Shown here in pieces: positions 52,193-61,070 of a stretch of DNA of 64,000 nucleotides. Source of the DNA: Parapedobacter lycopersici_A (GTDB lineage Bacteria > Bacteroidota > Bacteroidia > Sphingobacteriales > Sphingobacteriaceae); the NCBI RefSeq assembly GCF_040395035.1, contig NZ_JBEBRB010000007.1, positions 8,317 to 72,316 on the forward strand, read 5' to 3'. Under the pieces are notes generated by a model, which saw nothing but the letters and a program-made list of their open reading frames with translations, searched no databases and was not told the origin of the DNA. Position numbers and translations under genes: made by a program. How positions within the stretch are numbered: the stretch's first letter is position 1; each line of letters starts with the position of its first letter.

Positions 52193-53209
52193 CTACGGCA
52201 GCAGTCGGTCTGCCCGTTCAAACTGTTCTTTATTTGCCTCCTGTAACGCCAGATTCTTTTTGACCACAGCCGGTGGACGCAGCTGTTCGTAATGATTGGC
52301 CGAAATGACGGAAGTATGCTTTATCTTACGCGGTCCCTCAATCACCCAGTCGGACGTAGCCTTCTGCTCAAAACGGCAGGTATTGCATATAAATTCTTCC
52401 ACCTCTCCATATTCGTCCTTCCGCGCAGTTACACGCAACACCTCTTCCCCCTTATACCACAGTGTTACTTTTCCGCTACAAGTGGGGCAATCGCGATGTG
52501 CATCAACCGGTTTTGTAAACCAAACGCGGTTCTTGAAACGGAAAGTCTTGTCTGTTAGTGCACCTACAGGGCAGACATCGATAACGTTTCCCGAGAAATC
52601 ATTATCAATGGCATTCTTAATATAAGTCGAGATCTCAGCAGCATCACCCCGCCCCAGAATACCATGTACCCGTTGTGGGGTAAGCTGATCGGCCACAAAC
52701 ACACAACGATAACACAGAATGCATCTTGTCATGTGCAGTTGCACTTTATCTCCAATGTCTATTTTGTCAAAAGTACGCCGTTCAAATTCATAGCGGGTTC
52801 CCTCCAGTCCATGTTCATACCCCAGATCCTGTAAATGGCATTCTCCGGCTTGATCACAAATGGGACAGTCAAGCGGGTGGTTGATTAACAACATTTCCAC
52901 GACCCCGCGACGGGCTTCAATTACCTCCGGCGAGGTGATATTCTGCACTTCCATGCCATCCATTACCGTGGTTCTGCACGAAGCTACCAGTTTGGGCATG
53001 GGACGGGGATCCTTTTCTGATCCTTTATTCACTTTTACCAAGCATGTACGACATTTCCCTCCACTGCCTTCCAATTTGGAATAGTAACACATAGCAGGAG
53101 GCACAATATCGCCGCCGATCTGGCGGGCAGCATTCAGAATTGTTGTACCTGGAGGTACTTCTACCGGAATACCATCTATGCTTACCTTAAACTTTATATC
53201 CTCAGCCAT
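52193..53209 (-). CDS. nuoG: NADH-quinone oxidoreductase subunit G, short form
   Basis: This is the Fe-S subunit of the NADH arm of Complex I. Only the N-terminal half of a usual NuoG is encoded (338 residues against 700-900). Present are the 2Fe-2S ligands (MCYYSKLEGSGGKCRTC), the HC3 cluster region (NHPLDCPICDQAGECHLQDL) and the double 4Fe-4S segment (TRCILCYRCV with NVIDVCPVGALTD). Four further cysteines, CPTC and CNTC, stand at about residues 240-285. The molybdopterin-oxidoreductase-like C-terminal domain is absent, and the 92 bases between this stop and nuoH cannot encode it. Short NuoG forms are known in the phylum, so this is probably natural rather than a truncation. Confidence 0.93.
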   Translation of the reverse strand: MAEDIKFKVSIDGIPVEVPPGTTILNAARQIGGDIVPPAMCYYSKLEGSGGKCRTCLVKVNKGSEKDPRPMPKLVASCRTTVMDGMEVQNITSPEVIEARRGVVEMLLINHPLDCPICDQAGECHLQDLGYEHGLEGTRYEFERRTFDKIDIGDKVQLHMTRCILCYRCVFVADQLTPQRVHGILGRGDAAEISTYIKNAIDNDFSGNVIDVCPVGALTDKTFRFKNRVWFTKPVDAHRDCPTCSGKVTLWYKGEEVLRVTARKDEYGEVEEFICNTCRFEQKATSDWVIEGPRKIKHTSVISANHYEQLRPPAVVKKNLALQEANKEQFERADRLLP

Positions 53210-53276
53210 GTTCTTAGCTTTTAACGATTTGCCTAGCCAACCGGTTCGGCTAATATTCTCTCGTCCTATTTAATCC

Positions 53277-54629
53277 TTATACCACAGGTTCAAGCGGGTC
53301 GGCATAATTGGCCAAACCATAATTGCGCTGCCGGGCTTCCGCACCATTCGTTATATGCCATTCAAATTCATCCCTGAAATGCCGGATAGCACTGGCTACA
53401 GGCCATGCTGCGGCGTCCCCAAGCGGGCATATTGTATTACCTTCGATATTTTTAGCCACATTAACCAGTAAATCGATATCACTGAAAGATCCGTGGCCAT
53501 GTTCAATTTTATGCAGCACCTTTTCCATCCAGCCTGTCCCTTCTCGGCATGGCGAACATTGTCCGCAGCTTTCGTGATGATAAAACCGCGTAAAGTTCCA
53601 AGTGTTACGCACAATACACTGATCTTCGTCAAAAGCGATAAAGCCGCCCGAACCAAGCATAGTGCCGCTTTGAAAACCACCATCAGCAAGTGACTCATAT
53701 GTCATCAGCCGCGATTCACCTTTCAATGTCTTCAAGATCAGGTTAGCCGGCAAAATGGGAACCGAAGAACCACCGGCTACCACGGCTTTAAGGCGTTTGC
53801 CATTGGCGATACCGCCGCAGTATTCATCAGAATATAAAAACTCCTCAACCGAAAGCCCCAGCTCAATTTCATATACCCCTGAGTTTTTAACGTTTCCACC
53901 CGCAGAAATGAGTTTGGTGCCGGTACTACGCTCCACTCCGATTTTGGCATATTCTTCACCGCCATCATTAATAATGGGCACGGTAGCGGCAATTGATTCC
54001 ACATTGTTTACAACAGTTGGGCAATTATAAAGGCCTGATACCGCCGGGAAGGGTGGTTTTATCCGCGGGTTACCCCGTTTGCCCTCAAGCGATTCCAACA
54101 ACGCAGTTTCTTCACCACAGATATAAGCGCCGCCGCCAGGTTGTACAAAAAGTTCCAGATCGAAGCCCGAGCCCAGAATGTTTTTACCCAGAAAGCCCGC
54201 CTGCTTTGCCTCCGCAATCGCCTTTTCGAGAATGCGGATTTGAGGCATCATCTCTCCACGCACATAAATGTAAGAGGTATTTGCTCCCAGCGCATAACTG
54301 GAAACGATCATCCCCTCAATCAGCGCATGCGGAATATGCGTCATCAGGTAGCGGTCCTTAAATGTGCCAGGTTCAGATTCATCACCATTGCACACCAAGT
54401 AGCGGGGCACCCCCTCCGGCTTGGCTAAAAAACTCCATTTCATTCCCGTTGGGAAACCTGCTCCGCCCCGTCCGCGCAAACCCGATTTTTTCACTTCCTC
54501 CAGCACATCGTCGGGTGTAAGCGTTTTCAGTGCTTTTTCAACCGCACGATACCCTCCCTTTTGGCGGTACACCTCGAAGGTGTTGATGCCCGGGACATCG
54601 ATATGCGTCAGTAATAACTTACGAGCCAT
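53277..54629 (-). CDS. nuoF: NADH-quinone oxidoreductase subunit F
   Basis: This subunit binds NADH, FMN and the N3 cluster, and is the electron entry point of Complex I. The FMN/NADH glycine-rich motif GLRGRGGAGFPTGMKWSF, the VCNGDESEPGTFKDR segment, GAYICGEETALLESLEGKRG and the cluster motif ESCGQCSPCREGTGWM are all present. At 450 residues it is full length. It lies between nuoE and nuoG. Confidence 0.97.
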   Translation of the reverse strand: MARKLLLTHIDVPGINTFEVYRQKGGYRAVEKALKTLTPDDVLEEVKKSGLRGRGGAGFPTGMKWSFLAKPEGVPRYLVCNGDESEPGTFKDRYLMTHIPHALIEGMIVSSYALGANTSYIYVRGEMMPQIRILEKAIAEAKQAGFLGKNILGSGFDLELFVQPGGGAYICGEETALLESLEGKRGNPRIKPPFPAVSGLYNCPTVVNNVESIAATVPIINDGGEEYAKIGVERSTGTKLISAGGNVKNSGVYEIELGLSVEEFLYSDEYCGGIANGKRLKAVVAGGSSVPILPANLILKTLKGESRLMTYESLADGGFQSGTMLGSGGFIAFDEDQCIVRNTWNFTRFYHHESCGQCSPCREGTGWMEKVLHKIEHGHGSFSDIDLLVNVAKNIEGNTICPLGDAAAWPVASAIRHFRDEFEWHITNGAEARQRNYGLANYADPLEPVV

Positions 54630-54634
54630 AATAA

Positions 54635-55177
54635 TTAGCTATCCGCGTCCAGCTTTGCGCCTTCTGCTTTTTTTCTAAGTTCGTTGATCAATTCATCCAC
54701 ACCTTCCGCTGTGAGGTTTTCGTAGAATGTATACTCCGGCCCTATCTGCAATACCGGACCGTATCCGCATGCAGCCAGACATTCCACACCGCGCCAGCTA
54801 AATAATCCATCCGCTGTCACTTCCCCTTCTTTTACACCCAGTTTTTCTTCGAGATGCGTCATGATTCGCTCGGCACCTACTAGACAACACGGCCCTGTAC
54901 GGCATACCTCTAAATTGAATCTACCTCTTGGCTGTAAGAAAAACATGGTATAGAATGTAGCCACCTCATACACTTCGATGGGATCCAGGTGGAGGTATTC
55001 GGCCACCTTATCCATAGCTGGTACACTGAGCCAGCCAAATTTAGCCTGTACTTCATGTAACAGGGGTAGCAAGGCCGATTTTTGCCGTCCTTCCGGATAA
55101 CGCCTGACGATCTCGGCAAATTTGCCAAGCATATCTTCCGTAAAAGTCACGGATTCATTATGTTTCACACTAAGCAT
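54635..55177 (-). CDS. nuoE: NADH-quinone oxidoreductase subunit E
   Basis: This is the thioredoxin-like 2Fe-2S (N1a) subunit of Complex I. The four cluster cysteines are Cys92 and Cys97 in VCRTGPCCLVG and Cys133 and Cys137 in VECLAACGYGPVL. The segment SALLPLLHEVQAKFGWL is typical. It has 180 residues. It overlaps the nuoD stop by eight bases, which suggests translational coupling, and precedes nuoF by five bases. Confidence 0.96.
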   Translation of the reverse strand: MLSVKHNESVTFTEDMLGKFAEIVRRYPEGRQKSALLPLLHEVQAKFGWLSVPAMDKVAEYLHLDPIEVYEVATFYTMFFLQPRGRFNLEVCRTGPCCLVGAERIMTHLEEKLGVKEGEVTADGLFSWRGVECLAACGYGPVLQIGPEYTFYENLTAEGVDELINELRKKAEGAKLDADS

Positions 55178-56405
55178 CCAGTTCTCCTGCTATAACATTT
55201 AAACTACTCATATTAATGATGGCATCTGAAAGCAGCATGCCACTGCTCATTGGCGCATACATCTGGTAATTGATAAAAGATGGCCGACGAAAATGCAGCC
55301 GGTATGGCGATCGGCCTCCATCGCTGATCAGGTAAAAACCAAGCTCGCCGTTGCCTCCCTCTACACAATGATAAACCTCAGTTTTTGGCGTATCAATCTC
55401 ACCCATTACAATTTTGAAATGATAGATCAATGCTTCCATGTTATTATATACCTGTTCTTTAGGCGGCAGATAAAACGCAGGCACGTCGGCATGAAAAATA
55501 CCCTTAGGCTCTTTTTCAATTTTATCCATGGCCTGCTCAATGATCTTCAGGCTTTCCCACATTTCATTATTACGCACCAAAAACCGATCATATACGTCTC
55601 CTTTGGTTCCCACTGGGATATCAAAGTCAAATTCATCATAGGAAGAGTATGGCTCGTTCACCCGTACATCGTAATCTACCCCGGTCGCACGCAATATTGG
55701 ACCACTCCAGCTGTAGCTCAGAGCCGTTTCAGGATCTACGGCAGCCACGTCTGCGGTACGTTCGATGAATATGCGGTTGCGGTTAAACAACTCTTCAAAT
55801 TCCTTAAGCACGGGAGGGAATCGTTTCAGGAATTCCCTGATCTTGGCGAATGCAGTTTCATTAAAGTCGCGTTCGAACCCTCCGATTCGACCGATATTAG
55901 TGGTCAGTCGCGCACCGCAGATTTCCTCAAAAATCTCATAAATAAATTCCCTTTCCTGCATTACATAGAGGAATCCGGAAAACGCACCCGTGTCTACCCC
56001 CAAAATGCCGTTGCAAATAATGTGGTCAGCGATACGCGATAACTCCATGACAATAACACGCATGTATTGCACTCTTTTGGGCAATTCAATATCGAGCAGC
56101 TTCTCAACGGTCATGTGCCACCCCATATTATTAATTGGCGACGAACAATAGTTCAGTCGGTCTGTCAGCGGTGTTATTTGATAATAAGGACGGTGTTCAG
56201 CAATTTTCTCAAAAGCGCGGTGAATGTAACCGATGGTAGACACGCCGCTCACAATGCGTTCACCGTCTACCTGCAGCACATTCTGGAATACCCCGTGCGT
56301 CGCCGGGTGCGTAGGTCCGAGGTTGAGCGTAAACAGTTCGTCCTGCGGATCGTTGTCGGTATAAACCAACTTATTTGGGGTTATCTTCGAAATCGAATCG
56401 CTCAT
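55170..56405 (-). CDS. nuoD: NADH-quinone oxidoreductase subunit D
   Basis: This 49-kDa-type subunit forms the quinone site with NuoB. Seen are LNLGPTHPATHGVFQNVLQV, GYIHRAFEKIAEHRPYYQIT, the DYVS-like helix in TDRLNYCSSPINN, SYSWSGPILRATGVDYDVR and GNGELGFYLISDGGRSPYRL. At 411 residues it is a separate protein, not fused to NuoC as in E. coli. The order between nuoC and nuoE is canonical. Confidence 0.97.
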   Translation of the reverse strand: MSDSISKITPNKLVYTDNDPQDELFTLNLGPTHPATHGVFQNVLQVDGERIVSGVSTIGYIHRAFEKIAEHRPYYQITPLTDRLNYCSSPINNMGWHMTVEKLLDIELPKRVQYMRVIVMELSRIADHIICNGILGVDTGAFSGFLYVMQEREFIYEIFEEICGARLTTNIGRIGGFERDFNETAFAKIREFLKRFPPVLKEFEELFNRNRIFIERTADVAAVDPETALSYSWSGPILRATGVDYDVRVNEPYSSYDEFDFDIPVGTKGDVYDRFLVRNNEMWESLKIIEQAMDKIEKEPKGIFHADVPAFYLPPKEQVYNNMEALIYHFKIVMGEIDTPKTEVYHCVEGGNGELGFYLISDGGRSPYRLHFRRPSFINYQMYAPMSSGMLLSDAIINMSSLNVIAGELDA

Positions 56406-56413
56406 AATACACC

Positions 56414-56917
56414 TTATCTTCCAAAGAAATAATCTTTCTTATCTACCTTATTAGGGTCCTCCAATGGATATTCCTTACGCATCGGAAACACCTCCATGTC
56501 ATCAACATTCAATATCCGCCTAAGGTCTGGGTGACCAATGAACTGTATCCCATAAAAATCATAGGTTTCTCTTTCCATCCAGTTGGCCCCATTCCAAAGC
56601 ACCGTGGCGGTGGGGATAGCCGGGTAGTTTCCATCAAGAAAAACCTTAATCCGGATACGAATGTTATTGACCAGGCTGTGCACGTGATACACCACGGCAA
56701 ACTCCTTTTCCAGTTCAGGGTAATGCACCGCCGTAATATCAGTAAGGTAACCAAACAACAGATTACTGTCCGTTTTCAAAAACTCAAGGACCTCCAAAAT
56801 ATGTGTCGTATCCGTTTCAATGGTTAGCAGTCCGTAGGGTTCACTCACTTGCTGAATATGATCAGCAAACTCGGCTTGAAGATATTGAAGTACAGTTTGG
56901 TTGTCGAGCTTAGCCAT
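56414..56917 (-). CDS. nuoC: NADH-quinone oxidoreductase subunit C
   Basis: This is the 30-kDa-type subunit of the peripheral arm of Complex I. Family segments are YLTDITAVHYPELEKEFAVV, NIRIRIKVFLDGNYPAIPTA, NWMERETYDFYGIQFIGHPD, LRRILNVDDMEVFPMRKEYP and a terminal KKDYFFGR. The ATG at 56917 (MAKLDNQTV) is preferred, giving 167 residues and an eight-base overlap with the nuoB stop. Confidence 0.96.
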   Translation of the reverse strand: MAKLDNQTVLQYLQAEFADHIQQVSEPYGLLTIETDTTHILEVLEFLKTDSNLLFGYLTDITAVHYPELEKEFAVVYHVHSLVNNIRIRIKVFLDGNYPAIPTATVLWNGANWMERETYDFYGIQFIGHPDLRRILNVDDMEVFPMRKEYPLEDPNKVDKKDYFFGR

Positions 56918-57461
56918 TGGTTTGTATTCCGTATTTTTCAAGTAAAGCCTTGTACTCCGGCGAATTCCGTCTATTTAACGGTTCATTCTTTACGATCTCC
57001 TGCAGCCGAATCACACCATCGAGAATGGCCTCCGGCCTCGGCGGACATCCAGGCACATATACGTCCACTGGAATCACTTCATCGATACCCTGTAGAACTG
57101 AATACGTATCAAATATACCCCCACTCGAAGCACACGCACCTACAGCAATCACCCAGCGGGGCTCGGCCATCTGTATATACACCTGACGCAATACCGGAGC
57201 CATTTTCTTCGCAATCGTTCCCATCACTAACAGCATATCGGCCTGGCGGGGCGAAAAACTCGGCCGCTCGGCACCAAAGCGGGCGAGGTCATAAGTAGCT
57301 CCCATGGTAGCCATAAATTCAATGCCACAGCAGGAAGTTGCAAAAGGCAAAGGCCACAGCGAGTTCGCCCGGGCTAAACCAATCGCCTTATCCAAGGTTG
57401 TTGCAAAAAAACCGGATCCCTGCACCCCCGGAGGGGCCTCTGCTAATTTAATGTCACTCAT
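56910..57461 (-). CDS. nuoB: NADH-quinone oxidoreductase subunit B
   Basis: This subunit carries the terminal N2 cluster next to the quinone site. The ligand motifs SCCGIEFMATMG, VGACASSGGIFDTYSV and PGCPPRPEAILDG are intact. The ATG at 57461 (MSDIKLAEAPPG) gives 183 residues; the frame extends eight codons upstream to 57485. A hairpin with a T-run stands between nuoA and this start and could separate its expression from nuoA. Confidence 0.97.
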   Translation of the reverse strand: MSDIKLAEAPPGVQGSGFFATTLDKAIGLARANSLWPLPFATSCCGIEFMATMGATYDLARFGAERPSFSPRQADMLLVMGTIAKKMAPVLRQVYIQMAEPRWVIAVGACASSGGIFDTYSVLQGIDEVIPVDVYVPGCPPRPEAILDGVIRLQEIVKNEPLNRRNSPEYKALLEKYGIQTNG

Positions 57462-57486
57462 GCTAACTCCGCACTTTACATTCAAT

Positions 57487-57518
57487 AAAAAAACCCACCC
57501 ATTAATAATACGGGTGAG
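57487..57518 (-). terminator. Terminator- or attenuator-like hairpin between nuoA and nuoB
   Basis: On the minus strand CTCACCC (complement of 57512-57518) pairs with GGGTGGG (complement of 57494-57500), seven pairs including one G-U, around an 11-base loop, and is followed by seven T residues (57493-57487). A TAAATTTG element, an exact -7 match, lies just upstream (57521-57528). It is placed inside what should be one operon. Confidence 0.6.
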
Positions 57519-57588
57519 TACAAATTTACAAAATATATTGCCCGCTTACACGGCGCATTATCTTATTTAGAAACGATCTAACGAACAA

Positions 57589-57966
57589 TCAGTCCCACTC
57601 CAGTGCCTTCCGCTTAATCACATAAATAAAGCCCAAAAGCAGCAGCGCCATAAAGACAAACATCTCAATCAACCCCGAAAGCCCGAACTCCCGGAAATTA
57701 ACCGCCCAAGGATACATAAAAATGACCTCGATATCAAAAATAACGAACAGGATGGCGACCATAAAATACTTGATTGAAAACGGCTGGCGCGCATTCCCAA
57801 CAACTTCTATACCCGATTCAAAGGCACCAAGCTTATTCTCTGTACGTACCTTAGGGCCAATAAGGTGAGTAATTAAAATGGTACCGATACCGAAGCCAGC
57901 TGCAACGATCAGCTGAATCAATATGGGCAAATAATCATTTGGAGTACTTAATGCTTCCGTTGCCAT
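57589..57966 (-). CDS. nuoA: NADH-quinone oxidoreductase subunit A
   Basis: This is a three-helix membrane subunit of Complex I at the quinone chamber. The loop FESGIEVVGNARQPFSIKYF and the following FVIFDIEVIFMYPWAV are diagnostic. The ATG at 57966 (MATEALSTPNDYL) gives 125 residues; the frame extends upstream to 58029 through the promoter region and is not used. It is the first gene of the nuo cluster. Confidence 0.96.
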   Translation of the reverse strand: MATEALSTPNDYLPILIQLIVAAGFGIGTILITHLIGPKVRTENKLGAFESGIEVVGNARQPFSIKYFMVAILFVIFDIEVIFMYPWAVNFREFGLSGLIEMFVFMALLLLGFIYVIKRKALEWD

Positions 57967-57988
57967 AATGGTCTGATTAAATTCACCG

Positions 57989-58020
57989 CAAACATAATAC
58001 AAAATTCCGACGTCCGGAAA
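57989..58020 (-). promoter_or_regulatory. Promoter of the nuo operon
   Basis: On the minus strand TTTC (58017-58020) is followed after 20 bases by TATGTTTG (57989-57996), an exact -7 match with a near-consensus -33. The nuoA ATG lies 22 bases past the element, and the preceding gene's terminator lies just upstream. Confidence 0.55.
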
Positions 58021-58053
58021 CCGCGCCACGTAAAATTGATCTCGCTGAAATGC

Positions 58054-58086
58054 AAAAAAGCGCCGGAGGATAACCCCGGCGCTTTT
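58054..58086 (-). terminator. Terminator after the TonB-operon TPR gene
   Basis: On the minus strand AAAAGCGCCGG and CCGGCGCTTTT form an 11-bp stem around a nine-base loop and end in six T residues. It lies 20 bases past the TPR gene's stop codon and separates the ExbB/TonB operon from nuo. Confidence 0.88.
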
Positions 58087-58105
58087 CTTATCAATTAGTA
58101 TTCAA

Positions 58106-59839
58106 CTACTGGGCTGAGGTATCCTGAGCCGACGTAGTAGTAGAGGCCTGCTCTAAATAAGCCATCGTTTGTTTGGCGTACGCATTTTCAGGATCAAGCT
58201 TCAGGGTTTCCGTTAAGTAATCCCGCGCCTTTTGGTATTCCCCGTTTTTCGCGTTGATTGCAGCCAGGTTATTGTAAATTTCAATGAAATTATTTTTGGC
58301 TTTCTGCACTTCAGCATCGCCCTTTTCCTTCACTACCTCAATATACTTTTCAAAGTAGGGAACGGCAAGGCCCTGCGGGTTTTCGTTATCATCCAACAGG
58401 TTATTTACCCGGGCCCGGAACAGGTAAGCGTCCTGTGTAGTAGGCGCCTTTTCAATCACCACGCCTAATGCAGAATCCGCTTCTTGCAATAATTGTTGAT
58501 GTGCCTCCCCGCGTTGGTCCAATGGGGTCGTTGCTACGGCATAGTAACCGGCAAACCCAAGGTAGAAGTTGTCATAAATATAGTTTCTTGAAGTCGGTGT
58601 TGACGCAGCAATCTCAAATACTTTCGCTGCGTTTGCGTATTGCTTATTGCTAAACAATTCCATACCCACATCATGCAGGTCATCCGCGATCGATGAATCT
58701 GCAGCAACCGCTTTCTTCAAGTGACTGATTCCCTCATCAAAAAGAGCCTGATCCGTTGCAGCCAATTTTAAATCGGCCATACCTAAATGCAGGTAATCCC
58801 GCGGAATAATCCGGTCAGCCTCCATCCGGCTAAACAACCTATCCAGTGCACTCTTACTTTCCTGGAACTCGCCATTCTCATAGGCCGAATAACCCAGGTA
58901 ACGGAGCACTTTCGGATTCACGTCCTCCAGTTCAGCCAGTTCCCGGGCCTGCACCTGCAATTCAGTGTAATCACCTGCGAATACCAGGAAGTCGGCATAA
59001 CGTATACGGGAATCAACCGAGTAGTCGGTTTTATCCATATATTGTTTGTAGAATTCCACAGCTTGCTTGTTACGGGCATTGTAATCCTCAACCGTTGTTG
59101 CTGTCTGTGCCCAAGCATGATAGGTTTCTGCCAGTTCACGGTAAGTAGGTGCGTAATCAGGCGTTTCGGAAGCAATTTTCTGCAAACCGTCTATCGCTTC
59201 CTGCCAAGCATGTGAGCCTCGGACAATAACAGCCATCTGTACCTTAGCACGGGTTAACGTATTGTCAAGCATCGTAGCATCACGATAGCTCTTATACGCC
59301 ATACTATTATTTTTGAGGCCAAAATAAGCATCGCCCATGGCCAATGGGATCATGGGATCGCTGTCCTTGTCCTTAGCCTTTGCCTGTTCGAGGTATTCAA
59401 CTGCCTTCTGATAATCAGGGGTTGGTGCATCAACATAAGCACGGCCAATATGATACAACTCAAGGTAATCACGGCGTTTCAGGCTCTGCGACACCTCCAC
59501 AAACTTGGTATTCGCAGCATTAGCATCCCCCTTGTAAAGTGATACGATTCCCTGTCCAACAGCATTCAAACTAGTCTTTGGATCTGCCTCCAAACCTTTA
59601 TTAAACACTGCCAACGCTGAATCCAAGTGAGCGTTGTGAATATATACAAGCCCTAAATAAAAATAATTCTCTCCAGCGTTGGGTTTACTTTGGACCAGTG
59701 TTTCTAACATGCCTCTGGCTTTGGCATACTGCTCCGCGTCTATTGCTTTCTTAGCTTCGTCCAGGCTCTGTGCCTGCACGGTCGTGGCCATAAAAGCAAG
59801 CGATACGCCCCACATCATTGCGCTTTTCATCATCTTCAT
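58106..59839 (-). CDS. Secreted tetratricopeptide-repeat protein
   Basis: This is an exported TPR protein of 577 residues. A signal peptide (MMWGVSLAFMATTVQAQ) is followed by repeats across the whole length, for example NAGENYFYLGLVYIHNAHLD, PMIPLAMGDAYFGLKNNSMA, PTYRELAETYHAWAQ and a last unit NAKNGEYQKARDYLTETLKL. No lipobox is seen, so it is likely periplasmic. It is the last gene of the ExbB-ExbD-TonB group and ends at a strong terminator. Its link to TonB is positional; it may scaffold an envelope complex. Confidence 0.9.
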   Translation of the reverse strand: MKMMKSAMMWGVSLAFMATTVQAQSLDEAKKAIDAEQYAKARGMLETLVQSKPNAGENYFYLGLVYIHNAHLDSALAVFNKGLEADPKTSLNAVGQGIVSLYKGDANAANTKFVEVSQSLKRRDYLELYHIGRAYVDAPTPDYQKAVEYLEQAKAKDKDSDPMIPLAMGDAYFGLKNNSMAYKSYRDATMLDNTLTRAKVQMAVIVRGSHAWQEAIDGLQKIASETPDYAPTYRELAETYHAWAQTATTVEDYNARNKQAVEFYKQYMDKTDYSVDSRIRYADFLVFAGDYTELQVQARELAELEDVNPKVLRYLGYSAYENGEFQESKSALDRLFSRMEADRIIPRDYLHLGMADLKLAATDQALFDEGISHLKKAVAADSSIADDLHDVGMELFSNKQYANAAKVFEIAASTPTSRNYIYDNFYLGFAGYYAVATTPLDQRGEAHQQLLQEADSALGVVIEKAPTTQDAYLFRARVNNLLDDNENPQGLAVPYFEKYIEVVKEKGDAEVQKAKNNFIEIYNNLAAINAKNGEYQKARDYLTETLKLDPENAYAKQTMAYLEQASTTTSAQDTSAQ

Positions 59840-59876
59840 CTTATTAATTACATTAAATAGTTACTCTGTTATTTGT

Positions 59877-60785
59877 TTACCGAATAATAATCTCCCTTGG
59901 CGGCAGGCTATCCGGCATTAAGCCGGACTTCAGGATAATCCGCTGTCCGGAAAGGCCGGAAAGAAATGCGGAAAAACCCATCCCCAATCCCCTGCGCGGC
60001 TCGCAATTTATCAAATAAACCGGCCTTGAAAGTGGATATAGACCTTCTGCCAAATTTGATTGCGTCGGTTTGTAATATCCGTTATCACCTGGTTCCCCGG
60101 TGCGGCCCTTGATTGCCAGTACCTTCACCCCATCTACATAACGCTGCAAGCTACTGTCGGGACGTACAATCCAGTTTATTCCCAAAACACCTATTGACTG
60201 CGGTGTTTCATAAACATGCTTCAACACATCGCTATTAGACTTCATGGCGTAGACTCCCTCACCCGGCAATGAATCCACACCTGCCAGATCCTTCAAAAAC
60301 CGGACCGTACTTGAGTTCGGGTTATCAAATACCAGTCGCGTTTGCGAACCGGCCGGTCGGTTACCGCGCAAGATTTGAATAACATCATCCACTTTCATGA
60401 CAGAATCAGGGGTATTCCGATTTGCAATCAGCGCAATGGCATCCGTTGCAAATTGGGCTATACGTGGCCGGAACTCCCTGGCTTCAAAGAACTTTTTCTC
60501 CTCGTCGGTGAATTGCCTGGTCAACACGATGACTTCCGCCTCCTTATTGAACAATTTTCCGACAAGCTGATTTTCCGGTCCATCGACTAACTCCACCTCA
60601 GCATAATCGTAAATATGCTCGAATACTGCCACCTGCTCCTCCATAATAGGCAACAGGCTTTCATCCACTAAAACGCGTAGCCGTCCGGTCAATATGGTCT
60701 GATCATCCTTAGAGGGTCCGCCATTGCACGAATCCAAAAACACACCAAACCCTATAATGAGCAGTAATAATAGTGATTTTTTCAT
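59877..60785 (-). CDS. PstS-like substrate-binding lipoprotein
   Basis: This is a periplasmic-binding-protein-fold lipoprotein. The signal MKKSLLLLLIIGFGVFLDSC ends in a lipobox. The mature part begins LTGRLRVLVDESLLPIMEEQ and carries PstS-like features (FDNPNSSTVRFLKDLAG, IGVLGINWIVRP and, near the end, LYPLSRPVYLINCEPRRGLG). There is no ABC permease or ATPase nearby, so ordinary phosphate import is doubtful. It lies between the small membrane protein and the TPR protein in the TonB operon. The ligand is unknown. Confidence 0.85.
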   Translation of the reverse strand: MKKSLLLLLIIGFGVFLDSCNGGPSKDDQTILTGRLRVLVDESLLPIMEEQVAVFEHIYDYAEVELVDGPENQLVGKLFNKEAEVIVLTRQFTDEEKKFFEAREFRPRIAQFATDAIALIANRNTPDSVMKVDDVIQILRGNRPAGSQTRLVFDNPNSSTVRFLKDLAGVDSLPGEGVYAMKSNSDVLKHVYETPQSIGVLGINWIVRPDSSLQRYVDGVKVLAIKGRTGEPGDNGYYKPTQSNLAEGLYPLSRPVYLINCEPRRGLGMGFSAFLSGLSGQRIILKSGLMPDSLPPREIIIR

Positions 60786-60831
60786 AAGTATGAAAAAAAA
60801 CTCCTTTTTTTCACAAAAAAGTTATTTGTTA

Positions 60832-61065
60832 TTATCTGTTCTGCCAAAGCCGTACAAACCTGAAAAACGAATATACGATAAGCAGCAATCCAAACAATAC
60901 CCGGTATGTCCGGTCAATTTGCAGGGGAAAATCCTTCCAAAAAATGATGGCAAGTCCCAATGCGAAATAAAAGCCGAACATAAAAAGTCCTAAAACAGAC
61001 AGAAACCGCTTCGTGGGCGATTTCTGTCTATATTGCGGACCATCATTATGGTGATACCGTGCCAA
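60832..61065 (-). CDS. Small two-helix membrane protein in the TonB operon
   Basis: This is a 77-residue predicted inner-membrane protein with a basic start (ARYHHNDGPQYRQKSPTKRF) and two hydrophobic helices (LGLFMFGFYFALGLAIIF and VLFGLLLIVYSFFRFVRL). I do not recognise a family. It starts five bases after the tonB stop and precedes the PstS-like gene, so it is clearly part of the operon. Confidence 0.75.
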   Translation of the reverse strand: MARYHHNDGPQYRQKSPTKRFLSVLGLFMFGFYFALGLAIIFWKDFPLQIDRTYRVLFGLLLIVYSFFRFVRLWQNR

Positions 61066-61070
61066 TATTA

